A stretch of 64,000 bases of DNA, taken from contig NZ_CP038635.1 in the NCBI RefSeq assembly GCF_004768545.1, positions 1,550,001 to 1,614,000 on the forward strand, given 5' to 3'. Positions 48,757 to 56,047 of this stretch are shown in pieces. Every line of letters begins with the position of its first letter. The first letter of the stretch is position 1. Origin of the DNA: Cupriavidus oxalaticus. Lineage in GTDB: Bacteria > Pseudomonadota > Gammaproteobacteria > Burkholderiales > Burkholderiaceae. The notes under the pieces were generated by a model, which was given only the letters and a program-made list of their open reading frames with translations, had not been told where the DNA came from and made no database searches. The position numbers were made by a program, and so were the translations under genes.

Positions 48757-49569
48757 CTAGCTGCGAATGACGGCAGCCTCGTCCGCACGCCGCCTGCGCC
48801 GCGACCGGAACACCTTGTGCGCAGAGGCAGTCAGCCGGTCCCAATGGTGGCGCCAGGATGGGCGCGTCGCGGTACCGGTCGAACGGCCCGGCTGCGCTGG
48901 CTCCATGTCTGCCTGCCCTTCTGCCTGAGTTTCCGCCTGCGCTTCTGCCTGCATTTCTGCCTGCGTTTCTGCCCGCCCTTCTGCCTGCGATAAAGGCTGT
49001 ACCAGGATGGCGTACCGGCTGTACTGGGCCAGCAACTCATCCCGACTAACCTCCTGTTCACCGCCGCCCCAACCCGGCAGCGCGACCAGCAGGCGTCCGT
49101 GCTCGCGGCGCTCCAGCAGTACGCACGGTCTGCGCTTGTGTAGCAGCAGGATTACCGGTAGTACGCGGTCAGGGATCGTGTCCAACTCCATCTCCGCGAG
49201 CCGGGTCGACAAGCCCGCGTGCGCCGCCGCGTCGCCCAGCTGCGGCAACGTGAGGCGGTGTGGCAGCTCTTTCAGGACGCCCGTCGGTATTGGCCGCTGC
49301 CATACCCGGTTGAGCAGCAACAGGCAGCCCAGCAGCGGATCATCCGCGCCCGTCAGACGGTCCCCGCCCGCAGGCTCGCGGTGTCCGGCCATGGCGTCGC
49401 ACTCGAAACTGCCGGGCCACACAATGGGTGTTGTCCAGGGTGGTGCGACACGTGACGCCTTGGGCCGCTTCTGGGTCGACCTTGGCGTCGGTGTTCCAAC
49501 TGGTTCAGGCGCCTCGCACAATAGAAGCTCGGCAGGCTCGTGCGGCCCGCACGGGTTCCACTCACCCAT
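48757..49569 (-). CDS. Orphan C39-like (cysteine-less) domain protein
   Basis: A 270-residue protein. Residues about 75-195 (DDPLLGCLLLLNRVWQRPIP, LTLPQLGDAAAHAGLSTRLA, LPVILLLHKRRPCVLLER) match the N-terminal peptidase-C39-like domain of LapB-type type I secretion ABC transporters, which has no catalytic Cys and binds the secretion substrate. Here the transmembrane and ATPase domains are absent. Instead there are about seven QAE-type 4-residue repeats (about 197-220) and a basic tail. It is either a truncated transporter or a stand-alone adaptor. No HlyD or TolC gene is in view. Confidence 0.6.
   Translation of the reverse strand: MGEWNPCGPHEPAELLLCEAPEPVGTPTPRSTQKRPKASRVAPPWTTPIVWPGSFECDAMAGHREPAGGDRLTGADDPLLGCLLLLNRVWQRPIPTGVLKELPHRLTLPQLGDAAAHAGLSTRLAEMELDTIPDRVLPVILLLHKRRPCVLLERREHGRLLVALPGWGGGEQEVSRDELLAQYSRYAILVQPLSQAEGRAETQAEMQAEAQAETQAEGQADMEPAQPGRSTGTATRPSWRHHWDRLTASAHKVFRSRRRRRADEAAVIRS
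48906..48990. repeat. About seven imperfect 12-bp tandem repeats
   Basis: Units of the form TTCTGCCTGCGT vary at two or three positions. They encode the Gln-Ala-Glu repeats of the C39-like protein and are a likely site of length variation between strains. Confidence 0.7.
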
Positions 49570-50203
49570 GATTCCCCCCCGGTTTCAGTGGTGTGGCAGT
49601 TTCATGCAAGCGTAGTGGACGAGGGCACCCGTTCCCATCATTCAGACAGGGGACTTCGAGGCTGATTCGGCTTTGAAACATCGCCTGGATCATGCACGCC
49701 GGGCCAGTGCCGCCAAACCGCGAGGACAAGTGGGCAGAACAAGCCGTGATCCTTGCCGCAAGCCGGGGCGGCCGGCGTGTTGATGACACCCACGTTTCAT
49801 TTTCCGAACATCCTTTCGGGGGAGTCTGCCCTTGGCTTGCCGATGCGCGGTCCCGGGCGGAATAAAGCTCCCGCTTTCGCGGGGTAGACAGCGTGTGCAC
49901 GCAATCTGTGCCCGAACTCGCGATAGTGGCCTCGATGACCCGAAAAGCCTTGTACGTAAAGGCTTTGTGGGAATCCGCGAGGCCCGTCGACCGGCCCGCA
50001 TGCAATGGCCATCGTGCGCTCCGGCAACCGCCTCCGACCCGGTCCGATGCACGCTGCGGGCGCTCCTGGCGCGTACCCGGCGCTCGTCCATAGGGGCGAT
50101 TTTTCTTTCCAATTCCGCCAGCTAGATTGAACGCATCGTTGGCGTCAGCGCAAGCGATCGGATCTCAATGTAGCTAAAAAAAGCCGGGAAAAAGGGGGTA
50201 TTC
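49570..50203. other. 634-bp region without supported gene
   Basis: Open frames on both strands lack ribosome sites and resemblance to any family. Two structures are visible: CCCGC-TTTC-GCGGG near 49870-49884, followed on the minus strand by AGCTTTATT as a weak terminator would be, and a perfect 8-bp inverted repeat AAAGCCTT/AAGGCTTT with a 7-base loop at 49944-49966. Neither can be assigned to a gene. Confidence 0.4.
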
Positions 50204-51484
50204 ATGAAACGCATCCACATGAGGCTCGCAGCGGTACCGTTTGCCTGTCTGATTTTCACGGTGGCCGGTTGCGGAGGAGGCGGGGGCGACTCGGCCCCCG
50301 CCAGCACCAATTCCGCCGCGACAACGACGGGCAACACCGGGCCGTCCACGTCCACGAACGCGCCAGCGCCAGCCGACGCGGGCAGCGCCATGCTGTCCGG
50401 TACCACTGACCCCGGGCCCGAAATCGGCAAGGACGGGGACTATTACCTGAATACCGCGACCTGGATGCTGTTCGGGCCCAAGGCAAACGGCGCGTGGCCG
50501 GCGGGGGTGTCGATCGCAGGGCCGGCGGGCGGGAGCGGCGCCCAGGGCAACACCGGCACCGGCGGCAATACGGGCCTGGCGGGCAATACCATCCTGTCCG
50601 GCTCCACCGATCCGACTGACGGCGTCGGCAACAATGGCGACTACTACATCAACACTTCGACCTCGACCCTGTTCGGGCCGAAGGCGGACGGCACCTGGCC
50701 GCCGGGCGTTCCGCTGGGTGGCGGCACCGGATCGTCGGGCCCCGGCGGCGGCACCGTGCTGACCGGCGCGGGGGCTCCGGACAACAGCGTCGGCAACAAT
50801 GGCGATTTCTACCTCGATACCAACACCTGGACGCTGTACGGGCCCAAGGCCAACGACCAGTGGCCGGCGGGGGTGTCGCTGGTGGGGCAGTCAGGCAGCG
50901 GCGGGACCGGCGGCACGGGCGGTACCGGTGGCGGCACGGTTGGCAATGGCGGCCACATCCTGTACGGCAGCGGTGCGCCGACCGACAGCATCGGCGTCGA
51001 TGGCGATTTCTATTTCGATACCTCGACTTCGACGATGTACGGGCCGAAGCAGGACGGCAAGTGGCCGACCACCGGCGTGACGATGACGACGTCGACTGTG
51101 TACAACGGCAATTTCAACGTACCGGACACGCTTACCCGCGGCCATTACGTCATGACCGGCGCCGGCGGTGCGGTGCCACGGCCGTCCGACTTCGGTGTCG
51201 TGATTCCATATGACTGCACCCGCGTCACGCTCACTGCAAGCACGCTTGGCAAGGTGCAGGGATCGCTGGACATCTCGGTGTACAAGGTGACGGGGGCGGG
51301 CGTTACAGCGAGCCTGTCGGAGGTTGGCAGCCTGAGTTGCAAGGTGACCAACGGCCTGAAGAGCTGCACCCGGGAGGTGGCCGCCGGAACTGTTCTCCAC
51401 AACGACAAGCTGCAGGTCCAGGTGGACACCAACCAGGCCACCGACTGGGGCGGACTGGCCGTCAACCTCGCCTGCGCCAAGTAA
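50204..51484 (+). CDS. Repeat-containing surface lipoprotein
   Basis: A 426-residue protein. The signal peptide ends in VAGCGGGGG (lipobox Cys23). After a Ser/Thr/Pro linker come four repeats of about 43 residues (starting near 64, 127, 184, 250) built on the pattern L-G-x-P-x-x-x-G-x-x-GDxYxxTxTxxxxGPKxxGxWPxGV, separated by Gly-rich collagen-like linkers (TGGTGGTGGGT). The last 120 residues form a beta-rich domain with four Cys. Similar repeats occur in phage tail-fibre and exosporium-type proteins. AAAGGGGGT gives a strong ribosome site. Likely outer surface; function unknown. Confidence 0.75.
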   Translation: MKRIHMRLAAVPFACLIFTVAGCGGGGGDSAPASTNSAATTTGNTGPSTSTNAPAPADAGSAMLSGTTDPGPEIGKDGDYYLNTATWMLFGPKANGAWPAGVSIAGPAGGSGAQGNTGTGGNTGLAGNTILSGSTDPTDGVGNNGDYYINTSTSTLFGPKADGTWPPGVPLGGGTGSSGPGGGTVLTGAGAPDNSVGNNGDFYLDTNTWTLYGPKANDQWPAGVSLVGQSGSGGTGGTGGTGGGTVGNGGHILYGSGAPTDSIGVDGDFYFDTSTSTMYGPKQDGKWPTTGVTMTTSTVYNGNFNVPDTLTRGHYVMTGAGGAVPRPSDFGVVIPYDCTRVTLTASTLGKVQGSLDISVYKVTGAGVTASLSEVGSLSCKVTNGLKSCTREVAAGTVLHNDKLQVQVDTNQATDWGGLAVNLACAK

Positions 51485-51506
51485 GCTGGCTGGATCAGGC
51501 GCGTCC

Positions 51507-51536
51507 CGTGGCCGGGCATCGAATTGCCCGGCCACG
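51507..51536. terminator. Bidirectional terminator between lipoprotein and uppP
   Basis: CGTGGCCGGGCA and TGCCCGGCCACG form a perfect 12-bp stem with a 6-base loop (TCGAAT), midway between the stops of two convergent genes. No long U tract follows on either side. Confidence 0.6.
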
Positions 51537-51573
51537 TAGGCGCGGCTTGCCATATTGCGGGCCCAGACCAGGC

Positions 51574-52389
51574 TCAAAGCGAGGGGACAGCGGTCATGAC
51601 CGCAATCAGCAGGCCGAGTGCGATGCGATACCAGGCAAATACCTGCAGCGAATGTCGCGCGACAAGGCGGATCATCGCATTGACGACAAACAGCGCCGAG
51701 ATGAACGCCGCGGTAAAGCCGGCGGCAATGGCCCAGAGGTCTGCCATGCTGAGCAAATGGTAGTGCCGCATGGCGTCGTAACTGGCGGCGCCCAGCATGG
51801 TGGGGATGGCGAGAAAGAACGAGAACTCGGTTGCGGCTTGCCGCGACACGCCCGACAGCATGCCTCCGATGATGGTGGCGCCCGAGCGGGACGTGCCGGG
51901 GATCATGGCCACGCACTGTGCAAAGCCGATGCCGATGGCTTGCTTCCAGCCGAAATCTTCGATGGTGTGAATGCGAGGCACTGGCCTGCGCCGCTCCACC
52001 CAGAGAATGACCAGGCCGCCCACGATCAACGCAGCCGCGACGACAGGGGGATGGAAGAGCCGGTGCTTGATGGGCCCGATGAGCAGTGCGCCGATGACCG
52101 CTGCAGGCAGGAAGGCGACCAGCACCGCCGTGGCAAAGCGCAGCGCCTCCGGATCCCGTCGGACCGCGCCCTCGCACAGGTGCGTGATTTTGGCACGGTA
52201 CAGCCAGCACACGGCCAGGATGGCGCCGAGCTGGATCACCACGTCGAACACGCGCGCCTCGCTGGCCGCAAAGTCGATCCAGTCTCCGACCAGGATCAGG
52301 TGCCCGGTGCTCGATATGGGCAGGAATTCCGTCAAGCCCTCGAGAATGCCGAGAAAGAACGCCTTGCCCACGTGGATCCAGTCAATCAT
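51574..52389 (-). CDS. uppP: Undecaprenyl-diphosphatase
   Basis: A 271-residue inner-membrane phosphatase (BacA family) that returns undecaprenyl diphosphate to the monophosphate carrier used for peptidoglycan and EPS. It has about eight hydrophobic segments and both active-site motifs: LGILEGLTEFLPISSTGHLI at the N-terminus and MIPGTSRSGATIIGGMLSG about residue 170. Length as expected. Its proximity to galU and the EPS locus fits, though uppP is a housekeeping function. Overexpression confers bacitracin resistance in other species. Confidence 0.94.
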   Translation of the reverse strand: MIDWIHVGKAFFLGILEGLTEFLPISSTGHLILVGDWIDFAASEARVFDVVIQLGAILAVCWLYRAKITHLCEGAVRRDPEALRFATAVLVAFLPAAVIGALLIGPIKHRLFHPPVVAAALIVGGLVILWVERRRPVPRIHTIEDFGWKQAIGIGFAQCVAMIPGTSRSGATIIGGMLSGVSRQAATEFSFFLAIPTMLGAASYDAMRHYHLLSMADLWAIAAGFTAAFISALFVVNAMIRLVARHSLQVFAWYRIALGLLIAVMTAVPSL

Positions 52390-52422
52390 GTGGCTGCTGC
52401 CTCTCTGGTTGCGTTGCTGAGA

Positions 52423-52737
52423 TTACAGGCGGGCATATGAGCCACCGCCGCCGTAAGCAAACAATGGATCAGGCCGAACCGTCTCGTAGTCCCGGATGCG
52501 CATCGCGATGCTGGTGTACGCGTGGACGTATTCTTCGAGCGCTGCCTTCGGGTTCCTGCCGATCACATCGTAGATGGCTTCGGCGAACTCCGAGTCGGTC
52601 CAGACCGTACCCGCGTGGGCAATGACCTCAGCCATCGCGCGGTAGAACCTGCCCTCATCGACAGGGTGTGCGCTGTACCAGGACTGATGAGTGAGCCATT
52701 GCCTGAGCGCCTTGGCAATTTCGCTTTGTGCAGACAT
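52423..52737 (-). CDS. Conserved hypothetical protein
   Basis: A 104-residue soluble, mostly helical protein: MSAQSEIAKALRQWLTHQSW, FYRAMAEVIAHAGTVWTDSE, YDVIGRNPKAALEEYVHAYT. It ends in a Gly-rich FAYGGGGSYARL. No family name comes to mind. I chose the ATG at 52737; a start 13 codons upstream at 52776 would add a Pro-rich stretch nearly touching galU. It lies between uppP and galU in the same direction. Confidence 0.65.
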   Translation of the reverse strand: MSAQSEIAKALRQWLTHQSWYSAHPVDEGRFYRAMAEVIAHAGTVWTDSEFAEAIYDVIGRNPKAALEEYVHAYTSIAMRIRDYETVRPDPLFAYGGGGSYARL

Positions 52738-52787
52738 CCGGGTGTTTCCAGTATGCTCGGGCGGAGCGAGGATCATCGCGTCTGCTT

Positions 52788-53684
52788 CTAGGCAATCACG
52801 CTGTCAGAGTAAAGGCAGCCACGCCGCTCCAGGTAGCTGCGGAACTCTGCGCCGGTTTCATGGTGCTTGAGCGCATAATCGACCGTCGCCTTCAGGTAGC
52901 CCAGCTTGCTGCCGCAGTCGTAGCGCGTGCCCTGGTAACGGTAGGCCAGCACCTGTTCGTGGCTCAGCAGCGACTGGATCGCATCGGTCAGCTGGAACTC
53001 GCCGCCGGCGCCGGGCTTCAGTGCGCGCAGGTGGTCGAAGATGCGCGGCGTCAGGATGTAGCGGCCGACCACGCCCAGGTTCGAAGGGGCCTCTTCCGGC
53101 GCGGGCTTCTCGACGATGCCCGATACCTTGATCACGCCTTCGCCCCATTCACGGCCTTCGACCACGCCGTAGGAGCGGCTCTGCTCGGGCAAGATCTCTT
53201 CGACCCCCAGCACCGAGCAGTTGTAGTGGTTGTAGGCATCCACCATCTGTTTCATCACCGGCGGGTTGCCGTCGATCAGGTCATCGGCCAGCATGATCGC
53301 GAACGGCGTGTTGCCAACCAGCTTGGCCGCGCACAGTACCGCATGACCCAGGCCCAGCGCCTCGGACTGGCGCACGTAGTAGCACTCCACGTTGGCCGGC
53401 TTGATCGAGCGCACTACGTCCAGCAGTGCCCGCTTGTTCTTGGCCTCGAGTTCCACCTCCAGTTCGAAGGCCTTGTCGAAATGGTCTTCAATGGCGCGCT
53501 TGGAGCGGCCGGTGACGAAAATCATCTCGGTAATGCCGGCGGCCATGGCTTCTTCCACGGCGTACTGGATCAGCGGCTTGTCCACCACCGGCAGCATTTC
53601 CTTCGGGCTGGCCTTGGTGGCGGGCAGGAAGCGGGTGCCCAGGCCCGCAACCGGGAAGACGGCTTTGCTGACGCGACTCGTCAT
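52788..53684 (-). CDS. galU: UTP-glucose-1-phosphate uridylyltransferase
   Basis: A 298-residue nucleotidyltransferase making UDP-glucose from UTP and glucose 1-phosphate. Seen: [20 protein letters not shown] (nucleotide loop), [43 protein letters not shown] (metal Asp), [10 protein letters not shown] and [23 protein letters not shown] lies eight bases before the ATG. It is divergent from the EPS leader and provides a sugar nucleotide for it. Confidence 0.95.
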   Translation of the reverse strand: MTSRVSKAVFPVAGLGTRFLPATKASPKEMLPVVDKPLIQYAVEEAMAAGITEMIFVTGRSKRAIEDHFDKAFELEVELEAKNKRALLDVVRSIKPANVECYYVRQSEALGLGHAVLCAAKLVGNTPFAIMLADDLIDGNPPVMKQMVDAYNHYNCSVLGVEEILPEQSRSYGVVEGREWGEGVIKVSGIVEKPAPEEAPSNLGVVGRYILTPRIFDHLRALKPGAGGEFQLTDAIQSLLSHEQVLAYRYQGTRYDCGSKLGYLKATVDYALKHHETGAEFRSYLERRGCLYSDSVIA

Positions 53685-53712
53685 TTGAGTTGCTCCCTTC
53701 TATTTTGATAAT
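53685..53712 (+). promoter_or_regulatory. Promoter of the EPS leader RNA
   Basis: TTGAGT (53685-53690), 16-base spacer, GATAAT (53707-53712) on the plus strand, directly abutting the divergent galU start. A transcript from about 53719 would begin just ahead of the first leader hairpin. Confidence 0.5.
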
Positions 53713-53718
53713 GCTGCT

Positions 53719-54049
53719 AACGGCAAAGAAAGAGGGTGTAGGCGCAACAGGGAATCGATCGCCTACACCCTTAAGTCGGCAACGGGGTGCCACCGGGAAT
53801 TGTGCTGCGTCGCAGCATCCACGGTACCCCCCACGCGTTGGGACAGGAAGAAGGCAAAAACGTGGTTGGCGCGACGGCAATTGTCAGTCAGCCCGATCAT
53901 TGGAAACTTTCCCCACCTCGGTGTGGGGCCTACCGAAACGGGGTAAGACGGGTTTCGCCGCCCCTCAATAATCAAGGCCGGCAAGCACTGACCCCGTTGC
54001 CGCTCCCGTAAGGGTGTAGACGCTTCCCCGCGTCTACGCCCTCTTTTTT
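53719..54049 (+). ncRNA. Structured leader or small RNA ending in intrinsic terminator
   Basis: A segment of about 330 bases framed by a promoter and an intrinsic terminator, without a convincing ORF. Stem-loops: 53733-53771 (AGGGTGTAGGCG/CGCCTACACCCT, 12 bp perfect), 53803-53817 (TGCTGCG/CGCAGCA), 53911-53928 (CCCCAC/GTGGGG) and the terminator 54011-54042. The right arm of the first hairpin can also pair with the left arm of the terminator (11 of 12 positions), giving an alternative antiterminator fold. It could be a cis-acting attenuator of the EPS operon or an independent sRNA. Confidence 0.45.
54011..54049 (+). terminator. Rho-independent terminator before the EPS operon
   Basis: AGGGTGTAGACGC and GCGTCTACGCCCT pair over 13 positions with one T-G wobble and a 6-base loop, then C and six T (54044-54049). 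It is the clearest intrinsic terminator in the window. Confidence 0.8.
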
Positions 54050-54206
54050 GGGCTTTCGCAAGTTGCGCGAAGCAGGGCATTAGGCCCGGGGCGGCCTGCT
54101 CGACGAGGCGCCCGTCGACCCGACACCGCTTCATTGCCGTCCATTCCATTTTTCGTTTCCACTCTGATGGGGGGATCGGAAACTTACTGAAAACGCCGGT
54201 TGCGCC

Positions 54207-54234
54207 TTGAAGATGTAGTCCCACGGGCCATAAA
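54207..54234 (+). promoter_or_regulatory. Candidate EPS operon promoter
   Basis: TTGAAG (54207-54212), 16-base spacer, CATAAA (54229-54234). Start about 54241, giving an untranslated leader of roughly 215 bases before the export gene. Confidence 0.4.
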
Positions 54235-54242
54235 CTTCGCCG

Positions 54243-54259
54243 GTCATTTGCGAAATGAC
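54243..54259. promoter_or_regulatory. 17-bp palindromic operator candidate at EPS promoter
   Basis: GTCATTT GCG AAATGAC: perfect 7-base half-sites around three bases, placed at about +2 to +19 of the predicted start, a repressing position. Confidence 0.5.
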
Positions 54260-54454
54260 GCAGTGCAAAAAGAGCGCGCCTCCGCGCCGTGCAACACGAA
54301 GCCAACACCGCCAGGTTCAAGTCCGCAGGCAATGCAAACAAGCGGAAAGGCACCCACGTGTGCCATGTCGAACCAGCGGAACCGCCGCTGCTCAACCCGC
54401 CAGGGAGACGGCGGGCAATGCGGGTCTTCTTGCAAACAAGGGAATCATCGAGAC

Positions 54455-55594
54455 GTGCTAAAGCTTTCAAGCAGATTGAGGTTTGGCAGGGCCGCCATGT
54501 GCGTGGGGATCATTCCATTGCTGGCTTCCTGCGCACTCGCGCCAGGCATGCGCTTCGACCCACAGCGTCCGCTCGACCCGGAAGATCCGGAATCGGTGCC
54601 CAGGATCACGCAGATCACGCCGGCGCTGGTGCGTACGCTGAAGGCCACCACGCCATCGGTAAACGTCGGGGTGGAGGAGCTGTACGACGTTCCAAAGCCC
54701 TATACCGTGGGCGTCGGTGACATCCTGTCGATCGTTGTTTGGGACCACCCGGAGCTGGTGTTCCCCACGCAGACTTACTCGATCGGTGCGGCCTACGAGA
54801 TACCGAGCTACAGCGGTGCCGCCAACATACCGGGCTATGTCGTCAGCCCTGCCGGCACCATCCAGTTTCCTTATGCCGGTGTGCTCAAGGTTCTCGGCCA
54901 GACCCCGGATCAGATCCGCGGGCAACTGAGCACCCAGCTCAAGCCCGTCGTCAACATGCCGCAGGTCACCGTACGTGTGCTCGCCTTTCGCAGCAAGCGT
55001 GTCTACCTCGACGGCGAAGTGAAGACGCCTGGCCCGCAGAATATCGACGACGTGCCGATGACCCTGGTCGAAGCGCTCAACCGCGCTGGCGGTGTCAACG
55101 TCCTGACCGGCGATAACAGCCGCATCCGCATCTCGCGCGACGGGAAAAATTACTTCGTCAGCCTGCCTGCGCTGTTGCAGCAAGGCATCGACCCGGCCAG
55201 CATCCTGCTGCGCAACGGCGACATCGTGCGCGTGGAGCAACGTGAGGACAGCAAGGTCTTCGTGACCGGCGAAGTCGTGAAGCCGACCCCGGTAATGCCG
55301 CGGAACGGGCGGCTCACGCTCAGCGAAGCGATTGGTGAAGCTGGTGGCCTGAACCCCAACTCCGCCAACGCCAAGGAACTTTACGTGATCCGCAAGGGTA
55401 CGGACGGACAAGCCGAGGTGTTCCACCTTGACGGCAAGTCGCCTGTGGCATTTGCGCTGGCCGAAGCGTTCGAATTGAAGCCGAGGGACGTTGTCTACGT
55501 GGATGCCGCGGGCGTGGTCCGCTGGAGCCGTGTGATCAACCAACTGCTGCCGAGCGGAAACTTCTTCACGTCCACGGCGAACGCAGTCAAATGA
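54455..55594 (+). CDS. EPS export outer-membrane lipoprotein (Wza/EpsA-like)
   Basis: A 379-residue secretin-like export protein. The GTG start gives a proper lipoprotein signal: a basic n-region (MLKLSSRLRFGRAA), a hydrophobic core and the lipobox LLASC. The ATG at 54497 would drop the basic part. The polysaccharide export domain follows (YTVGVGDILSIVVWDHPELV, SPAGTIQFPYAGVLKVLG), then two SLBB domains (RVYLDGEVKTPGPQNIDDVP, KVFVTGEVVKPTPVMPRNGR). It forms the octameric outer-membrane channel with the Wzc-like kinase. It overlaps the phosphatase gene by four bases. The order matches Ralstonia epsA-epsP-epsB. Confidence 0.9.
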   Translation: MLKLSSRLRFGRAAMCVGIIPLLASCALAPGMRFDPQRPLDPEDPESVPRITQITPALVRTLKATTPSVNVGVEELYDVPKPYTVGVGDILSIVVWDHPELVFPTQTYSIGAAYEIPSYSGAANIPGYVVSPAGTIQFPYAGVLKVLGQTPDQIRGQLSTQLKPVVNMPQVTVRVLAFRSKRVYLDGEVKTPGPQNIDDVPMTLVEALNRAGGVNVLTGDNSRIRISRDGKNYFVSLPALLQQGIDPASILLRNGDIVRVEQREDSKVFVTGEVVKPTPVMPRNGRLTLSEAIGEAGGLNPNSANAKELYVIRKGTDGQAEVFHLDGKSPVAFALAEAFELKPRDVVYVDAAGVVRWSRVINQLLPSGNFFTSTANAVK

Positions 55595-56028
55595 TCAAGA
55601 CCGTACTCGTGGTGTGCATCGGCAATATTTGCCGGAGTCCGATGGCGGAGGGCCTGCTCAGGCAGGCGCTGCCCGAGGGCGACGTCGGCTCCGCCGGGCT
55701 GGGTGCGCTTGCCGGACAGGCTGCCGATCCGAAGGCGGTGGACCTCATGAGTCAGCAGGGCGTGGACATTTCGGGCCATCGGGCCCAGCAACTCAGTTAC
55801 GCCATGATCCGGCGCGCGGACCTGATACTCGTCATGGACGGCGCCCAGCGCCAGGAGATTCAGCGCTTGCACCCCGCTACCACGGGGCGCGTGTTCCGCC
55901 TGGGCGAACTGGGAAAGTTCGATGTGCCGGATCCCTATCGCCAGCCACGTCCGGCCTTCGAAAATGCGCTGCAACTGATCCGGCGCGGCGTGGAATCGTG
56001 GGTGCCTCGCATCCGGGCCCTGGGTTAA
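55591..56028 (+). CDS. Low-molecular-weight protein-tyrosine phosphatase (Wzb/EpsP-like)
   Basis: A 145-residue cytoplasmic phosphatase. The P-loop C-x5-R is VCIGNICRSPMAEG (Cys9, Arg15), and the general-acid Asp lies in DVPDPYRQPR about residue 115. It dephosphorylates the C-terminal tyrosines of the autokinase encoded 19 bases downstream, so cycling of the kinase can drive polymer export. The ATG overlaps the export gene stop. Confidence 0.93.
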   Translation: MIKTVLVVCIGNICRSPMAEGLLRQALPEGDVGSAGLGALAGQAADPKAVDLMSQQGVDISGHRAQQLSYAMIRRADLILVMDGAQRQEIQRLHPATTGRVFRLGELGKFDVPDPYRQPRPAFENALQLIRRGVESWVPRIRALG

Positions 56029-56047
56029 ACATACTGTCCTGCCTCCA

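Larger units (their letters stand above)
54050..54454 (+). other. Upstream region of the EPS operon
   Basis: No supported gene. A second promoter candidate and a palindrome (separate entries) lie at 54207-54259. GTTTCC and GGAAAC flank 54155-54183 as a loose inverted repeat. No RfaH ops element (GGCGGTAG) was found. Confidence 0.4.

Noticed and set aside
49690..50112. Short overlapping frames on both strands in the 49.6-50.2 kb gap
   Set aside because: None has a ribosome site, codon bias like the neighbours or a recognisable domain; reported as an empty region instead.
54050..54454. RfaH ops/JUMPstart element ahead of the EPS operon
   Set aside because: No GGCGGTAG or close variant is present in the leader on the plus strand.
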